From the NCBI GenBank assembly GCA_011009095.1, contig VTPC01000499.1:28363-92362 (forward strand): 64,000 bases of DNA, read 5' to 3'. Positions 34,757-46,781 of the stretch are shown here, in pieces. The notes beneath the pieces were generated by a model. That model saw nothing but the letters and a program-made list of their open reading frames with translations. It was not told the DNA's origin and ran no database searches. Made by a program: the position numbers and the translations under genes. Positions within the stretch are counted from its first letter, which is position 1; the number at the start of each line of letters is the position of its first letter. This DNA comes from Ignelater luminosus. Its lineage: Eukaryota; Arthropoda; Insecta; Coleoptera; Elateridae.

Positions 34757-35490
34757 TTCATGGTTAATTGCTGCAAAGCGGGTTTAGGAGCCGTAAGATG
34801 CTTCTCTTCGGCCCGGTGTGGCTGGAGTTGTTGGGACTGAGACTCAGCTCGCTCGGATGTGATGGCAACAGCTGCAAAGTGATATTGGTCTTGAAGTTGA
34901 TGCTTGCGGTGGAATGGTGTTGTTCGCGACGGCACTGAAAATGGAGTGGCCAAGTTGTTGGGGATGATGGAGATGATGGGGTGATTGATGAATGTAGGTG
35001 CAAGACGACGAATTGAAGGTAAGATAAGGTAAGGTGAAGGTTATCTCCTCGTTTTCAGTACAGTGTACTTCTTCAGCCGATGGAAGTTGGAAAGGTAGGT
35101 TTTGAAGGTGCAGCAGGAGCGACAGTCGTTGCAGCATGGATGGTAGATGTCGTCCGGTTTTGAAAGCGAGTTGATGTTCCAGAGTGCGGCGGGATTTGAT
35201 GTCCAAACCTGAAATTTGGCGGGCGGTCTTACTGGACGTGGTTTGAATGTTGTCGTGGTAAGATTTTAATGATGGTTGGTATAATTGGGACGTCGGCTTC
35301 AGTTGGAAGCTTCAGATGTTGCGTGGAAGGTGATAAGATCCTGCCAAATGGCTGCGCAAGTCCGTTATGGAGTCTTCGCGAAGTTGGTGTTGGAGCTGAT
35401 TGACCCTTATGTTGGCTATGTAGGTGCTCACGTGCCAAATTTGGAGATGAAGAAGGCCGATGTTGATGTTGTGCCCCACGACGCACATGG
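34757..35490 (-). other. GC-richer block, possible 5' leader of an LTR retroelement
   Basis: This block is markedly less AT-rich than its surroundings. On - it starts at about 35490 with GCCCCACG-containing sequence (35473-35480) resembling, but only in part, the tRNA-Lys primer-binding site. It continues as His/Gln/Ser/Pro-rich low-specificity frames (35486-35229 and 35206-34844). Leaders and gag N-terminal regions of Ty3/gypsy elements can look like this, but no zinc knuckle, protease or RT motif is present, and no LTR is delimited. I list it as a candidate only. Confidence 0.25.
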
Positions 35491-35734
35491 GGGTATTTGT
35501 AACGAAAAGTTGGCCAAAATTATTTTTTGCTGTTAAATTACTTAAAATGCTTTCATCCACTAGAATATTATGTTTTAAAAAAATAAAACACATTTTTTTA
35601 ATAATTAGACACATACAGTGCTTTTGTCAGGTAGTGTATAAATTCTTTAAAAATTCAGGAACGAACTTTTAGGAAAAACGCTCGGACCCATCGATTTTTA
35701 TTTTTAAATGCGCATTTTTTAAACAAAAAATATT

Positions 35735-36060
35735 TATACAGGGTGTCACGTAGGAGATATGACGTCATCGATATTTTTTTAATGGCAACCCCTATATTTT
35801 ATTACGGAATTTAAAAGAGCACATTATTTTACATACGGTAAGGTAATTATGGATGCAGGTCACATGAGAAAATTTCGAAGAACAACGATATCAAAATTTC
35901 ACAATATCAAATTTACTGGTAATGCAAAATTCAAAAGACAACTAAATTAAATGTTCAAATTGTGTACCATTGGCAACCTGACAGTAGCCAAGACGACGAA
36001 AAATTCTCTTTGGATATTGTCAACAACTTCCGGAGACACACGACCATTGAATTTAGAAGA
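35735..36060 (-). pseudogene. C-terminal end of a Tc3-like DDE transposase with its element end
   Basis: On - the stretch 36050-35945 reads RVSPEVVDNIQR, then after a one-base shift FRRLGYCQVANGTQFEHLI and a stop. This is the common terminus of a group of insect Tc3-like transposases (RR...C...NG..FEHLL at the very end). Between that stop and 35735 is about 210 bases of AT-rich 3' sequence that finishes with TACAGGGTGTCACGTAGG read on +, a typical element end. The catalytic part of the gene is missing to the right. Confidence 0.55.
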
Positions 36061-36588
36061 TTAAAGGCAAGAATTTGTCAAGAAATACGACGAAGGGTTT
36101 GAGTATTACTCGAATAAGCCTTTCTATATTTAGTTGCTCGTTTAGGAGGTTTAGTCATGTCTTGCACAACTTGAGAAGCGTCTGTTCTTCCATCAGCTCT
36201 TAACTTCATTTGAGCAGCATAAGTTATCTCCTCACTGCTTGTATTAGTGCGAAGATGCTCAGTCTTACGCCTTTTGCTTCGTTCACTTGATTCCTTAACT
36301 CTTTTTCGGACGTCCTAGTTCTTGTCGACTCCGCTGTATTTTAAGAGTGCCTCGTAGCCAACTCTCATTTTTTTTAAGAATAATTCTTTTATGTAATGCG
36401 AAGAAACCCATCTACGCTTAATTTTGGATTTTAAACGAGACATCACATTCTTGAACTCTTTCTTGTTCTCAGAAGTTTTTCCAAAAAAGTTTCGGCATAA
36501 TGTAGTTTGCCATTAATGTCACTTTCATCAGATTTCTGCATTATGTCAGAGAAACGCTGCCGAGTCATTACTTTGACTCCTGACGGTC
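36061..36588 (-). pseudogene. Exon relic of an unnamed repeat-associated insect protein
   Basis: No single frame exceeds 60 codons, yet the - strand holds a strong protein signal. A good 3' splice site (TTTTTATTTATTTTAAG) ends at 36589. After it come GVKVMTRQRFSDIMQKSDES, LHYAETFLEKLLRTRK, one frameshift, then KSKIKRRWVSSHYIKEL, an in-frame stop, KESSERSKRRKTEHLR, SSEEITYAAQMKLRADGRTD, ASQVVQDMTKPPKRATKYRK and a stop. The basic SERSKRRK..LR block followed by (E)ITYAAQM.LR.DG..DA is a pattern I associate with multi-copy predicted proteins of insects that are probably transposon genes. I cannot name the superfamily. A possible matching element end lies at 37345-37372. Confidence 0.55.
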
Positions 36589-36589
36589 T

Positions 36590-38192
36590 TAAAATAAATA
36601 AAAAACCAACAAAATGATGTAGATCGAAATTAACGGTTTTGGGGGTAGATTTATATTAAAGTTAATAACTCAGTGATTTGGATCAAGTTGGAACTAATTT
36701 TAATATTGAGTAATATTACAATGTCTGGTCTTTATTGTAAAACAGAAAACAACACAGGGAAATGCCCGAAAGTGTAACAAAATCTATCAAAAAGTTTGAT
36801 GTCTCATGAAAAAAGTACAATTCTTTGCATTATCTTTTAAAACCATTATGAGATTTATAAATTAAATGCAACAACTATAATATACACTAAAATACGCTAT
36901 ACATACCTGTATCAGAATCCTCCGTAATACACAAATTTATTATGTTACGCATAAAAAGAAAATACTAATTTCAAAATTTAGGTATTGCGACACATAAACT
37001 CAAGTGTATGGTTGCAACTATATAAACTGTAGACTTTGGGCTTATCTGACGGGTACTGCAAGTGCTATAAAGAGGCAGTTTTCCTAGTGAAAATATTCCT
37101 TGCCACCTTAAGATTCATAGGAGATATTTTTTTTTTGCAGCAACAATAAATTTTACAATTTGACCTTTTGGCCAACTTTTGCATGTAAATACCCGTATGT
37201 GCTACGGGGCAATGCATATGGTTAGATATAAAAATAAGATAATTTAATATCTAGTAAACCGTGAACTTTTTTTGAAAAAACAAAAGCATCTTTTCTAATT
37301 TAACTGACTTCGTATCTCTTACAATTTCCGAGATCCCAATAGTGAGCATCGAAATGTGGACACACTGTATATCTCAAAAACATTGATTTGTATCCATGGA
37401 TTAAAATACTTCCTCAATGATATCTATTTACACCAACAGTCGGAGCCGCTATAAATTCTGCAAGCTGAGGATAATTATTGGCAACATAGTGTAACATCAT
37501 AGCATAACAAGAAACAAAATAGCATCTATATTAATTTTTTGCAATGAGATCTCGATCATTTCTTTCACTGAAGAATTAAGATACTCAATGCAAATTAGAT
37601 CTTTATAAAAAAATTCTTGAAAAATTTATAGAATACTGAAAAGAACTTTCTAGACTTCACCTCCTATATACAGTTAATGAATAAGGTTAGATTTCAAGTT
37701 TTAAATTATCTTAGTATAAAGAACTGCTTTTAAAATCGAGCGTAAATCCGTACAATAGTCACCACAATAAAAACAGATTAAATACACAACAGGTTTTATT
37801 TATTCTAGGGCGGTTCATCTTATGTTAAGATGAAGTACACAATATATGAAGAAAATCGGCTTAAACTATAATGATTTTTCACGAGTAAACTCATACAAAA
37901 AAAAAGTAACTTTAAGCAGTGAATCGTATCAAAAACAAGGTTAACAACGTTATCTTATAATCTTAATAGATGATGGTTGAATTCAAAAAATTACAATAAT
38001 TACGGGATAGAATAACAGTTTGTTGTTCGTGTTAGGAAAACAAAGTAGGTTACCATTTCCGTGATATTTAAAACGATCAAATCTTGAAAAAACCAAACAT
38101 TAACACCTGCACAGTAACTAACTGTATTTTCAAAATGAGCAGTAAGTAGCGAACGAATTTGAAAGAATAACAAAAGAAAAAAAGTTTTAAAT
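36590..38192. other. Unassigned sequence; possible element terminus at 37345-37372
   Basis: Mostly AT-rich without domains. Near 37345-37372 the - strand reads CAGTGTGTCCACATTTCGAT, which resembles the outer end of TACAGGGTGTCC-type DNA transposons and could be the 5' end of the element carrying the 36061-36588 relic. No reciprocal end was found. Confidence 0.35.
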
Positions 38193-38238
38193 GTGTATAC
38201 TAGGATGTGTATACTAGGATGTGTATACTTACTAGGAT
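38193..38238. repeat. Three tandem copies of a 14-mer
   Basis: GTGTATACTAGGAT is repeated at 38193-38206 and 38207-38220, and a third time at 38221-38238 with four inserted bases. Small, recent slippage array. Confidence 0.85.
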
Positions 38239-38368
38239 GCGTGTAAGTGCGTGTTCCCGAAGCGTAAACAACTAAAGAAATTGAAAATATGCAAATAAGT
38301 TCTCGAAAAACTGGACCCACCTCAGAAGGTACCAAATTAGGCATGTTTAAATGCACTATAAAGGGAAA

Positions 38369-38539
38369 GTGCCGATTACAAATTAACGATGTTTATTTTC
38401 CAAATCTCGTATACGGGAGAAGTTGAAAAAGATCATAAAAGTTACAACCAGTCGCAGCAGCAGCAGCCGTTCAGAGAAGGCATGGAATTGCTGCGCTTTC
38501 AGCGACAGGTTGATGATACTAAAACGAAATATGGGTAAA
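38369..38539 (+). other. Short coding-like stretch of unknown nature
   Basis: On + a frame of about 57 codons includes GEVEKDHKSYNQSQQQQPFR and EGMELLRFQRQVDDTKTKYG, hydrophilic and unlike translated AT-rich noise. A GGGTAAAT at its end could be a 5' splice site. On - the same DNA has a clean 3' splice site (ATATTTCGTTTTAG) ending near 38517 and an equally open frame. One of the two may be a host exon. The CAG repeats and modest size leave this unproven. Confidence 0.2.
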
Positions 38540-41500
38540 TTTAGAAAAAAAAGGTGAAAGCTAGAATCAATGACCTTTAAATTCCCGTCACAGATCAGTT
38601 AATAAGATTAGGAAGCTCTAATAGTCGAGCCAATCTTATAATACATGCACTAGACTAGAGAATAAGTTACAGGAAGTTTTTTATACGCTTTTTGATTTTG
38701 GAGAACTTCCTTTTGTTATTTTTTTTCTTTTCTTTTTTTGTTTTAGTTTTAACTAAAAATAATTAAGGCGCCAGATTGAGAAATTAATCTGTGTCATATG
38801 AAGCGAAAAATTTCTATTTCATGCCATTTTTAGACAGCAGGAAGACACTTCCTTTTTAAAATTAAATGCAAACGTAAAATTATTATTAATAATTTCTTTA
38901 ACAGCTTGCAACAACGCGAAGAGGAAGGAAAAGACGTATGATTAATTGCCATTATGACAAATTTCAATTTCTTTCAAGTGGTATTGAAATTGCATACTAA
39001 ATTAGTACATTTATAAGATATTAAATGGACTTTATATTATACGTACCTGAGAGATTTAAAGACGCTGTTTGTCAATATTTCATTGCAAGCCACACATCAT
39101 ATTAAGATAAATTGTAGAATTTATAGAATTTAATTTCCTACACACCCTGTCAATTAACAAAGATGACAAGTACAAGAATACTTGAATTAAAAACTGTTAG
39201 AGAATAATTATTTATTATTGCAAGTTAAAACGCATACAAGGAAGGACAGGCAGTATTTTACCTATAAAAATCCTCCAGTTGATTTACGTTAATTAACGCC
39301 ACCCAAAGATGTTGAAGTGATAATCGAAATTTATAAACGGTAGCACGAAAGATCTTATCTGGAAATTTATATCCAGAATTGTAGCAAAAATAAGCAAAAT
39401 TTATAGGATTTCAATTTTAAGCGAATTCACCTATTACTTACATTTTATTGTAAATTACGACTCCAGTTACTTTTATCGTGCACTTTCATAAAAGCTAAAA
39501 ATAAATTTAATAAATTGGTCAATTAATAATTTCAAGAGTTAAACGTGTTTTGCATGAGCGTATCAATTTGCAAATCGGTTTAATATAACTGCATGATTCA
39601 TCCATCCGTAACCGTAATACTTTACACGAAAACAGTTAAAATTAGTCATCGAGGATTTGCAAAAAAAATATAGGTGGGCAGATAAAAACCATGTCAGTTA
39701 TATTAAAACCCATTCAAATGTTCAAACATGCATACAAATAGATATACATCACTAACACTGATAGTTAAGTTCTTCTGAATATGGTTTCATTTAAAATGCA
39801 ACGGGCGTTTCATCATCCTGAACAAAGAGAAGAAGAACATGCACGGTTGCATGCAGAGACCCAAAAATGCTAATTCCTCTCTTTCTTTTGTTAAGTGTGC
39901 TTATTTATTCTTCAATAAGCAGTTATCGAATTTAATGGTAATACAAACCGTGTAATTGTATACTATACATGTTGATTTGTTTGAGGTTTGCCTTTAGTTT
40001 GCCTTTAGTTTATCTTAATTTTTGTTTTAAAGCTTAACTTATACCAATCAGAAATACTATATAAATAAAAAAACAAAAGAATCTGTATTGATGATTGACA
40101 CTGACCTTACAGTACACACCTGAAAAGTTTTCAAGAAGCTCAAGCATTTATACACAGACAACCGGCTGCGACATCCTTCCGTCTTCACGGCCCGACGGCC
40201 ATCTATTCCTTAGGAGAGAGAATAAACGATTATCGTCGAATCCTATGTTCATTATGCTCAACATCCATGTCGCGTTGCACCCACAACCGAAATTCCGAAA
40301 AAAAACCAACAACTTTCTTCGACTTCTAACTATCAAGTTCAGGTACTGCCTGTTTCTCCATAACGGTCATATTCCTGTAAAAGCCTCTTATACAATTTGA
40401 TACCAAGTCATGCTGACAATATATTTCCTGCAGTTTGCATTGTTGAGTTGCATTGCAGTTTATTATTGGGCAATTTATTCTATTCTATTCGAGCACCAAA
40501 TCTTCGGCACTACAGATAATTGCAGACCATTCTCGCAGGATTAGACCGTTTTTAGTCTGTTACCGGCGTAATCATTCTGACTTTCGGGTTTCACTAAATA
40601 TGTAATGGTAGAGTATTCAGTGTTTTAGTGCTGTCATTTGTCTTCTCATCATATCCAATAAGCCTATCGTTGTTGTGCTGCATCACCTTCATTGATGCCT
40701 AGTTGTTACCGTGCTTATTATGCTTGTAAAGCTACTCACAACAAAAATCATGTTACATGTTGTATCAGGACAATTGAAATAGATACAGAAGATCATTGAG
40801 GTTACTGCATTCTTCGATTTTTCTACCGTAACATCATTAAATCTGTATAACAAAATCGGCAGCAGCCCTGTAAATTGGTTCCCTTTTTGAAAAAAAAAAA
40901 AACAAAAGGGCATCGTTGGAAACTTGTTTCACCTAAGAGTGGAAGAAAAAAAAAAGAAGGAAGAAAGCTGTTGCCCACAATGGACTTACAATTCTAACAA
41001 TCTTATTGTGGATTTATATCACGTTGTGGACATTTGCACTCTAGCAAAGATTTGTTTTTAGGCAATCAGTCGTATTCGAGTCCAATCAGAAAACCACAGG
41101 CATCAGATCAAAATTGTTCTTTGACGCACTATTTCCATTTTCACTTTTATCATTTCTGCCATGGACCAAGAAAGACTACGATACATCACCTGTTCAGAAC
41201 TGGAAAGCAACGATGACATGTACCATCTAGTGAAACTTCATCAAGTAGTAAACATCTTCTCAAAACACTAAAAACCTGAGGAAAGCGGGGTATCACAAGC
41301 TTCTAAGAGGATTAAAGAAGTTGTCCATAGAAAACGTGAACCAAGATAATGTAGTCTTTTTGGAAAAATAAAAAAATCATTCTCTGGTTTTTAGGATTTT
41401 TAAACAGCGAATTCCAAAAAGTTTAAATGTCTCCATTTACATCAGAATGGTTCTAGGCGCAGTAGTCGTCAATTTTAAGAATAATGCAGTCGGTACTTTG

Positions 41501-41619
41501 TAATGTGCTACATGTTGACTTCTGATAGACCTAATAATTGCATCAAGTTCAGGCAGAATCCAGAATCGGACTAGTACGGGGAACTAGAAGTCCGGAGCCA
41601 AACCAGTAGAATCGAAATA
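38540..41619. other. AT-rich sequence, no recognisable gene
   Basis: The 40095-40400 frame (+, 101 codons) and its opposite-strand partner show no motif. A candidate recursive splice site at 39041-39066 is listed separately. Otherwise nothing stands out. Confidence 0.4.
39041..39066 (-). promoter_or_regulatory. Candidate recursive (zero-length) splice site
   Basis: On - the sequence reads CTTTAAATCTCTCAG|GTACGT: a 3' splice site with a pyrimidine tract immediately followed by a 5' splice site. Such juxtaposed sites act as ratcheting points in very long introns of flies. No exon is evident after the AG. The pyrimidine tract is shorter than at 60158. Confidence 0.3.
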
Positions 41620-42840
41620 TAAAATCGTATCTTTTTGCCAAATAATTTCTGCAGACCAAGATCGTCGTCAAGTCATAATTTTTACAGACCAGGGTCACCT
41701 ACCTATTCGTCACCAAAAACTAATTCTTAGAGACCAGCAAATTCTTGCAGGGTACGGTCTTCGACTTCTATCCTGCCAAAAGCTACTTATTACAGTCTAG
41801 AGTCGCCCAGCTATTCGCCACCAAAAGCTAATTTTCCCAGACCAAGATCATTGACTTCTTCAACGCGGAGCGCCAACAGGTAATTGTTACAGGCTTCTTT
41901 CTGTCAAGAGCCACTTATTACAGACCAGGGTCACCGGCCTATTCGCAACTAAAAGCTAATTTTCAGACCAAGATCATTAACTTCTTCGGCGCGGAGCGCC
42001 AACAGCTAATTTTTGCAAGCTAAGATCTTCGACTTCTTTCTTACCAAAAGCTATTTGTTTCAGAACAAAGTCACCGACTTATTCGCAATTAAAAACTAAT
42101 TTTCACACCAAAATCATTGACTTCGCTAATAGCTAATTTTTGCAGGCTACGGTCTTCGACTTCTTTCCTGCCGCAAGCTACTTGTTACAGAACAGGGTCA
42201 CCGACCTATTCGCCACCAAAAGCTAATTCTTACAGACCATGATGACTGACTTCTTCGGTGCGGAGCGCAAAGAGCTAACGTTTACAAACTAAAGACATCG
42301 ACTTCTTTCCTACCAAGAGCTACTTATTACAGACCAAGATCGCCGACCTATTCGCCACCAAAAGCTAATTTTCGGACCAAGATTATTGACTTCTTGGGCG
42401 CGGAGAGCCAACAGCTAATTTTTACCGGCTAAGGTCATCGACTTCGTTCCTGCTGAGAGCTACTTATTACAAACCAGGGTCACTGATCTAATCGCCACCA
42501 AAAGCTAATCTTCAGATCATTGTCTTCTTCGGCGCGGAGCGCCAACAGCGAAGGTCATGACTTCTTTCCTGTCAAGAACTATTTATTACAGAACAAGATC
42601 ACCAACTTGTTCGCCACCAAAAGCTAATTTTCAGACCAAGAATATTGACTGCTTCGGCGCGGAGCGCCAACAGCTAATTTTTACAGACTATTCGCCAATA
42701 AAAGCTAATTTTTATAAACCAAGATTACCTTCAAAAGCTAATCTTTCAGCGGGGAGAGCCAAAAGCGAATTTTTATAGACTGAAGTCACTGACTCCTTCA
42801 CTGCCAAGTGCTAATTTCTGCGGACCAAGATCAGAAATGG
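41620..42840. repeat. Satellite array with higher-order repeat structure
   Basis: About 1.2 kb is built from related subunits of about 45 bp sharing AGCTAATTTT, CAGACCA, GATCA, GACTTCTTC. Three subunit types alternate in fixed order: one ending GGCGCGGAGCGCC, one with AGGCTAAGGTC..CGACTTCTTTCCTGCC, and one with AGAGCTACTTATTACAG..CCTATTCGCCACC. The three make a higher-order unit of about 125-140 bp. The GCGGAGCGCC marker recurs at about 41862, 41988, 42257, 42397, 42531, 42656 and, weakly, 42750; one expected copy near 42130 lacks it. Roughly nine units are present. Copies differ by substitutions and small indels, more so towards the edges, as expected of an array no longer homogenised. Confidence 0.93.
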
Positions 42841-45359
42841 CCGCCCATAGATAAATTATGACGCAGAAAACGAGAATCAGTTGGATTTACTACAAATGGA
42901 GCGTTAACGAAAGCGTCAATTTTGTCATTTAATTACGGTCAGTCTGGAAAATAAGACTCTATACACCTCGTGTAGAAAAGACGAATATTGCAAAAATACC
43001 AGGAAGTATTTCTAAATAGAATGAAAGTATTATTAATTTAAGATTTGTTAATGATACTTCTTATGCATCTTTTTCATAAGTTCGAAAGCAGAAAATTTGG
43101 AAATCAGCACTTATGGAAGCTAATAGTTACAATAACTCCAAATAAAAAAAAATACACAAAATCAAAGGATGCAGTTGTGCCATCTTACATTACTGAAGTA
43201 AGTCCTGAAGTTATTGACTCATCAAAAGAGCCCGATATGGAAGAATATCAAGAAAGTTCACATAATAATTTTTAAAAAACTTATGTTAGCAATATTTTCG
43301 TTTCAATCGATACTTCAAGTTTGGCAGTTTGAGGTTAAATTCTTATATTTAAAAGAAAAGCAGTACAAATCTATCGTGTTTGCATGTATCTTGTTTCACA
43401 CATAACCGCAAGGCTCAAACTGCCAGACCAGTGTTTGGGGTGCCAAGTCCAAGCTATCCGTAGACCAGTCCAATTTGACAAAATCTGAGATCGCGATGTT
43501 AGTTCTGGAAAAAAATGATACCATGGAATATCTTCTAATTAGAGCCTTTGATGTTGTCTTTTACAGACGTAGAATTCTTAACTTCCCAAAACCATCGGAT
43601 CAAGATAGCATCATCTTTAAATTTACTTGAACACGTACAACAACATTGCTTAACCACAGTTGAATAAAATTCTTAGCACTCCAGAAAAAACCCCGATTTA
43701 GGATCTTGTTGTTCCACAAGAAAAATCCAATTTAGAAAATTTATAGGATCCAATACCAACAGAAGCAAATCTAGCAATAAAGTAAGATAAAAAACAAAAC
43801 ATAAAAAAAGAAAAATAATTTTATTAACGGAAAATCTTCTGATCACTATTTCGAAACAAAAGATTCATTTTAAAGTTGGCACCAATGCATACAACAATAT
43901 CTGCATTATGTATCTATCTAATGGCAGAAACAAAACACATTTGCCAACTAAATTCCAAGATAAACACAGAAATTAAACGCATACAGAGATTTATCTAAAT
44001 TTAGTCATATCTATTAAAGTCTTCCATCTTAATTAACACAAACATAACCTACTTTACATTCATTAAGTATTCTTAATAAAATTTATAATGTAAAACAATT
44101 AATAACAATCAATGTAAAATTACCTTTTATATATTTATCTAAATCTTCTGGCACACTCCATTAGGTTACCAAATATTAGCTGTCACTTTTACAAAACAAA
44201 CAATAAAAAATACAAGCAGAAAGTAGAACACAACAATATTAGTAAAACCCATCTAAACAAATAACGAAATTTGAGTACTACTAAAAATACACACGACTAG
44301 CGGAAATCATTGCACCCAAAACAAAATTAGAAACAAAAAAAAAGTTAACATGGGATTATGTTATTATCTGATACTACTTTTACTTTTACTAATCTTAAGA
44401 TGGTTAAGTGTGGTTAAGTGTCAATCACGCCCATTCTTCGAAACCACATACATAGATATATAAATTAGAGGTTTTCACATATCTCAAATTTCAAGGTTAC
44501 ATTAAAAGCAGATGTGTGTTTACAAATTAATTTCGATATAATTTTATATGTAGTTGGCCTAAAGTGAAAAAAGAGAAAATCGAGGGAACGTCTAAACATT
44601 CAATTAAAATTTTCTCAGGCATATGTAAAAGTTGATCAGATAGATATCAGTACTGTTTATGTTTAAAACAAAACAAAACAAAAAAAGTATTATTGGATAA
44701 TTGCCAGAAATTCTTTATGCATGATTTGTATACTTTCTTAATTGAAAATCTGAAAAAATAAGTTAGTAATAAAAGCATTGCAATTCATTTGTTGTAGCTA
44801 CCTATCTATAAAATATTCATCGCAGGACATGAAGATCTTATATCTTTCAATAACATTGTTAACAAAATCTCAAGGGTCAATTCAGTTTATTGTTTGATAA
44901 TGCAGAGGTCAATCTTGATTTGTATTTGTAAAACTATCATTATCAGTTAATAAAAGGCGCCATCGAGAATCTATTTGCGCACATTAGAAGAAATCGTGCA
45001 CCTAACATCACAGTTTCTGGATTTTTTTTCCTCTGCATCACCATACAAAAGGCCATATGCAGAAAGACTAAACTGTTTCCACCCTTCGAAGGAAGCGTGC
45101 AATAAATTATTAAGAACAGTAGAGTAAAGCAAAGAGCATACTATTATCGGGCCCTTCCTTATTCTATCTCCAGTACCCCAGAAGGAGAGAGAAAAAGACA
45201 ATTTTTCTCCCCTAAATGGAGAACATCCTCATATCCCTAACTTGCCTTGGCTTTGCAACTATCCCGAATCCTTATTCGATCTTTATCACATTTCATCAGC
45301 TTCAGGCTTCACAATGATGTTATCAGCTCTGTTCTACAGGTTGGTTCTCTATTAAAAAA
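42841..45359. other. AT-rich sequence, no recognisable gene
   Basis: The 43045-43275 frame (+, 76 codons) ends in a hydrophilic stretch (TEVSPEVIDSSKEPDMEEY) that could be coding but matches nothing I know. The rest is plain AT-rich DNA. Confidence 0.4.
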
Positions 45360-45700
45360 ACTTCACCTGTTCTTAAGTTCGAACTTAAATCTTCCACCAG
45401 GCCACCTGCAGTAATAGGCTTCACTTTATACAACGACCAACTATTGCTGACGGATTAATTCCATTAAACAACCAAACCAGAAAAAAAGAAGCTTCAACAA
45501 CAATGGCAAACCAATTCCAGTTCCAGCAGCATCACACGTCGCAGGTATTCTCTCTCAACCTGAACACAAAGGAGCTCTTATAATGTCGTACACAAGTTAA
45601 AAAATATAACTAGAAAGCAATAAATACAAGAAAGAATACGAAAGAATTTTAAGTTTGCTTAAAAGCCATTCCTGGTAATACTTCTCTTTTAGTCTAGTTT
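45360..45700. repeat. Non-coding direct repeat, copy 1 (copy 2 at 47505-47700)
   Basis: Shares in order TGTTCTTAAGTTC, AGGC..CTGCAGTAATA.GCTTCACT and AGAAAGCCATTCCTG-like words with 47505-47700, same orientation. Copy 1 is longer, with about 140 extra bases in its middle. The two copies lie on either side of the 28S rRNA fragment. Confidence 0.7.
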
Positions 45701-46781
45701 TCTCTTCTCGTTTAGCGAGCGTACCAACTACACGCTCTCGAGTGTAAAAGAAGACAGAGCAAACTGTCTAATCAACATATCGAGTAACAAACAAATTTAG
45801 TCAGATAAGCGACATAGTGCCTCAGGCAGCCGAAGGACTTCAGTCAGCGGCGCAAGCACACAAAACCACCACACTAACTTAGTCGTGCGCCGGGAGCAAA
45901 AACAGACCAGATTTAAAATAATTTCCTCCTAGCCAGGCAGTGACGGAAGAAGCAAACTCCTTATGAGTTCTCTTGCCAGCTCTGCTAAATATTCAAGTCG
46001 CTGTGGACCCCGGATTCAACTTCAAAAATCTTAACTGCAGCAATTTTTTGCTTATCTTTAGGTTTATCAACTCTAGGATAGACTGGATACCCGAGAGGGC
46101 AAATTAGGTAATGTAAGGTGGCAACAAATTTTTGCAGAATGGACTGGACGACACAGTGACCAACTCAATTAAACAAACTGTTCATCAAAGCAACGAAATG
46201 TGAATAGATTCCCCACGACACGCGCCGGTGTCTAGAGCGAATCTGAAACGTATCCCACTCTGTAGTGGATGCCTGCACAGAGCGGAATCAGGCCAAAACA
46301 TTACCTGAAGTTTGAAAAGAACTCGGTGACAAATTCGAAAAGCTCCGCCTTGCTAACGTGCCTTGACAAACTCAACCCGTCCAATTTCTGCAAGAATAAC
46401 AGCACAGCTTCACTCTTAAAAGAGAGAGAAAATTTGACATCCGGAAAGATCTAGCTGATTGGTAATATTTTGGATATAGTAGGTACACTAACACTAGCTA
46501 CTTTCTCAGGCTGAACGGATGAATTCGTTTTTAAACAACTGCAACTCACCACTATCGACTTAATATGTTTGAAAAGTGAATCTGAGTCAGGGACCTAATT
46601 GAAGCTTTAGTTCTCTCTACTCAACACACACTGAAGGTTCGCATAGTTTCGACATCTATCTTGGTCAATCAACTTGTGTAACATTTTTCCTTTTTGTTGC
46701 GCTCTATTACAGTTTCTCTAATACTCAATTCTAATCACCATACCAAAGGTCTATTGGTCTCATCAAAGATAACGTCATGGT
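45701..46781. other. Unassigned sequence left of the 28S fragment
   Basis: More GC-balanced than average (45720-46470) but without a protein motif or rRNA similarity that I can see. It may be part of whatever element or duplication brought in the 28S piece. Confidence 0.35.

Noticed and set aside
34726-34953. Frame ending in a run of Asp
   Set aside because: The Asp run is a CAT/ATG microsatellite and the rest shows no conserved pattern.
41160-41260. Short + strand reading starting MDQERLRYITCSELE
   Set aside because: It resembles the N-terminus of some transposon proteins but is too short and stops quickly; no neighbouring support.
41620-42840. CRISPR-like array (regular repeats with variable parts)
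   Set aside because: Units are contiguous tandem monomers with no unique spacers, in a eukaryotic genome without cas genes. This is a satellite.
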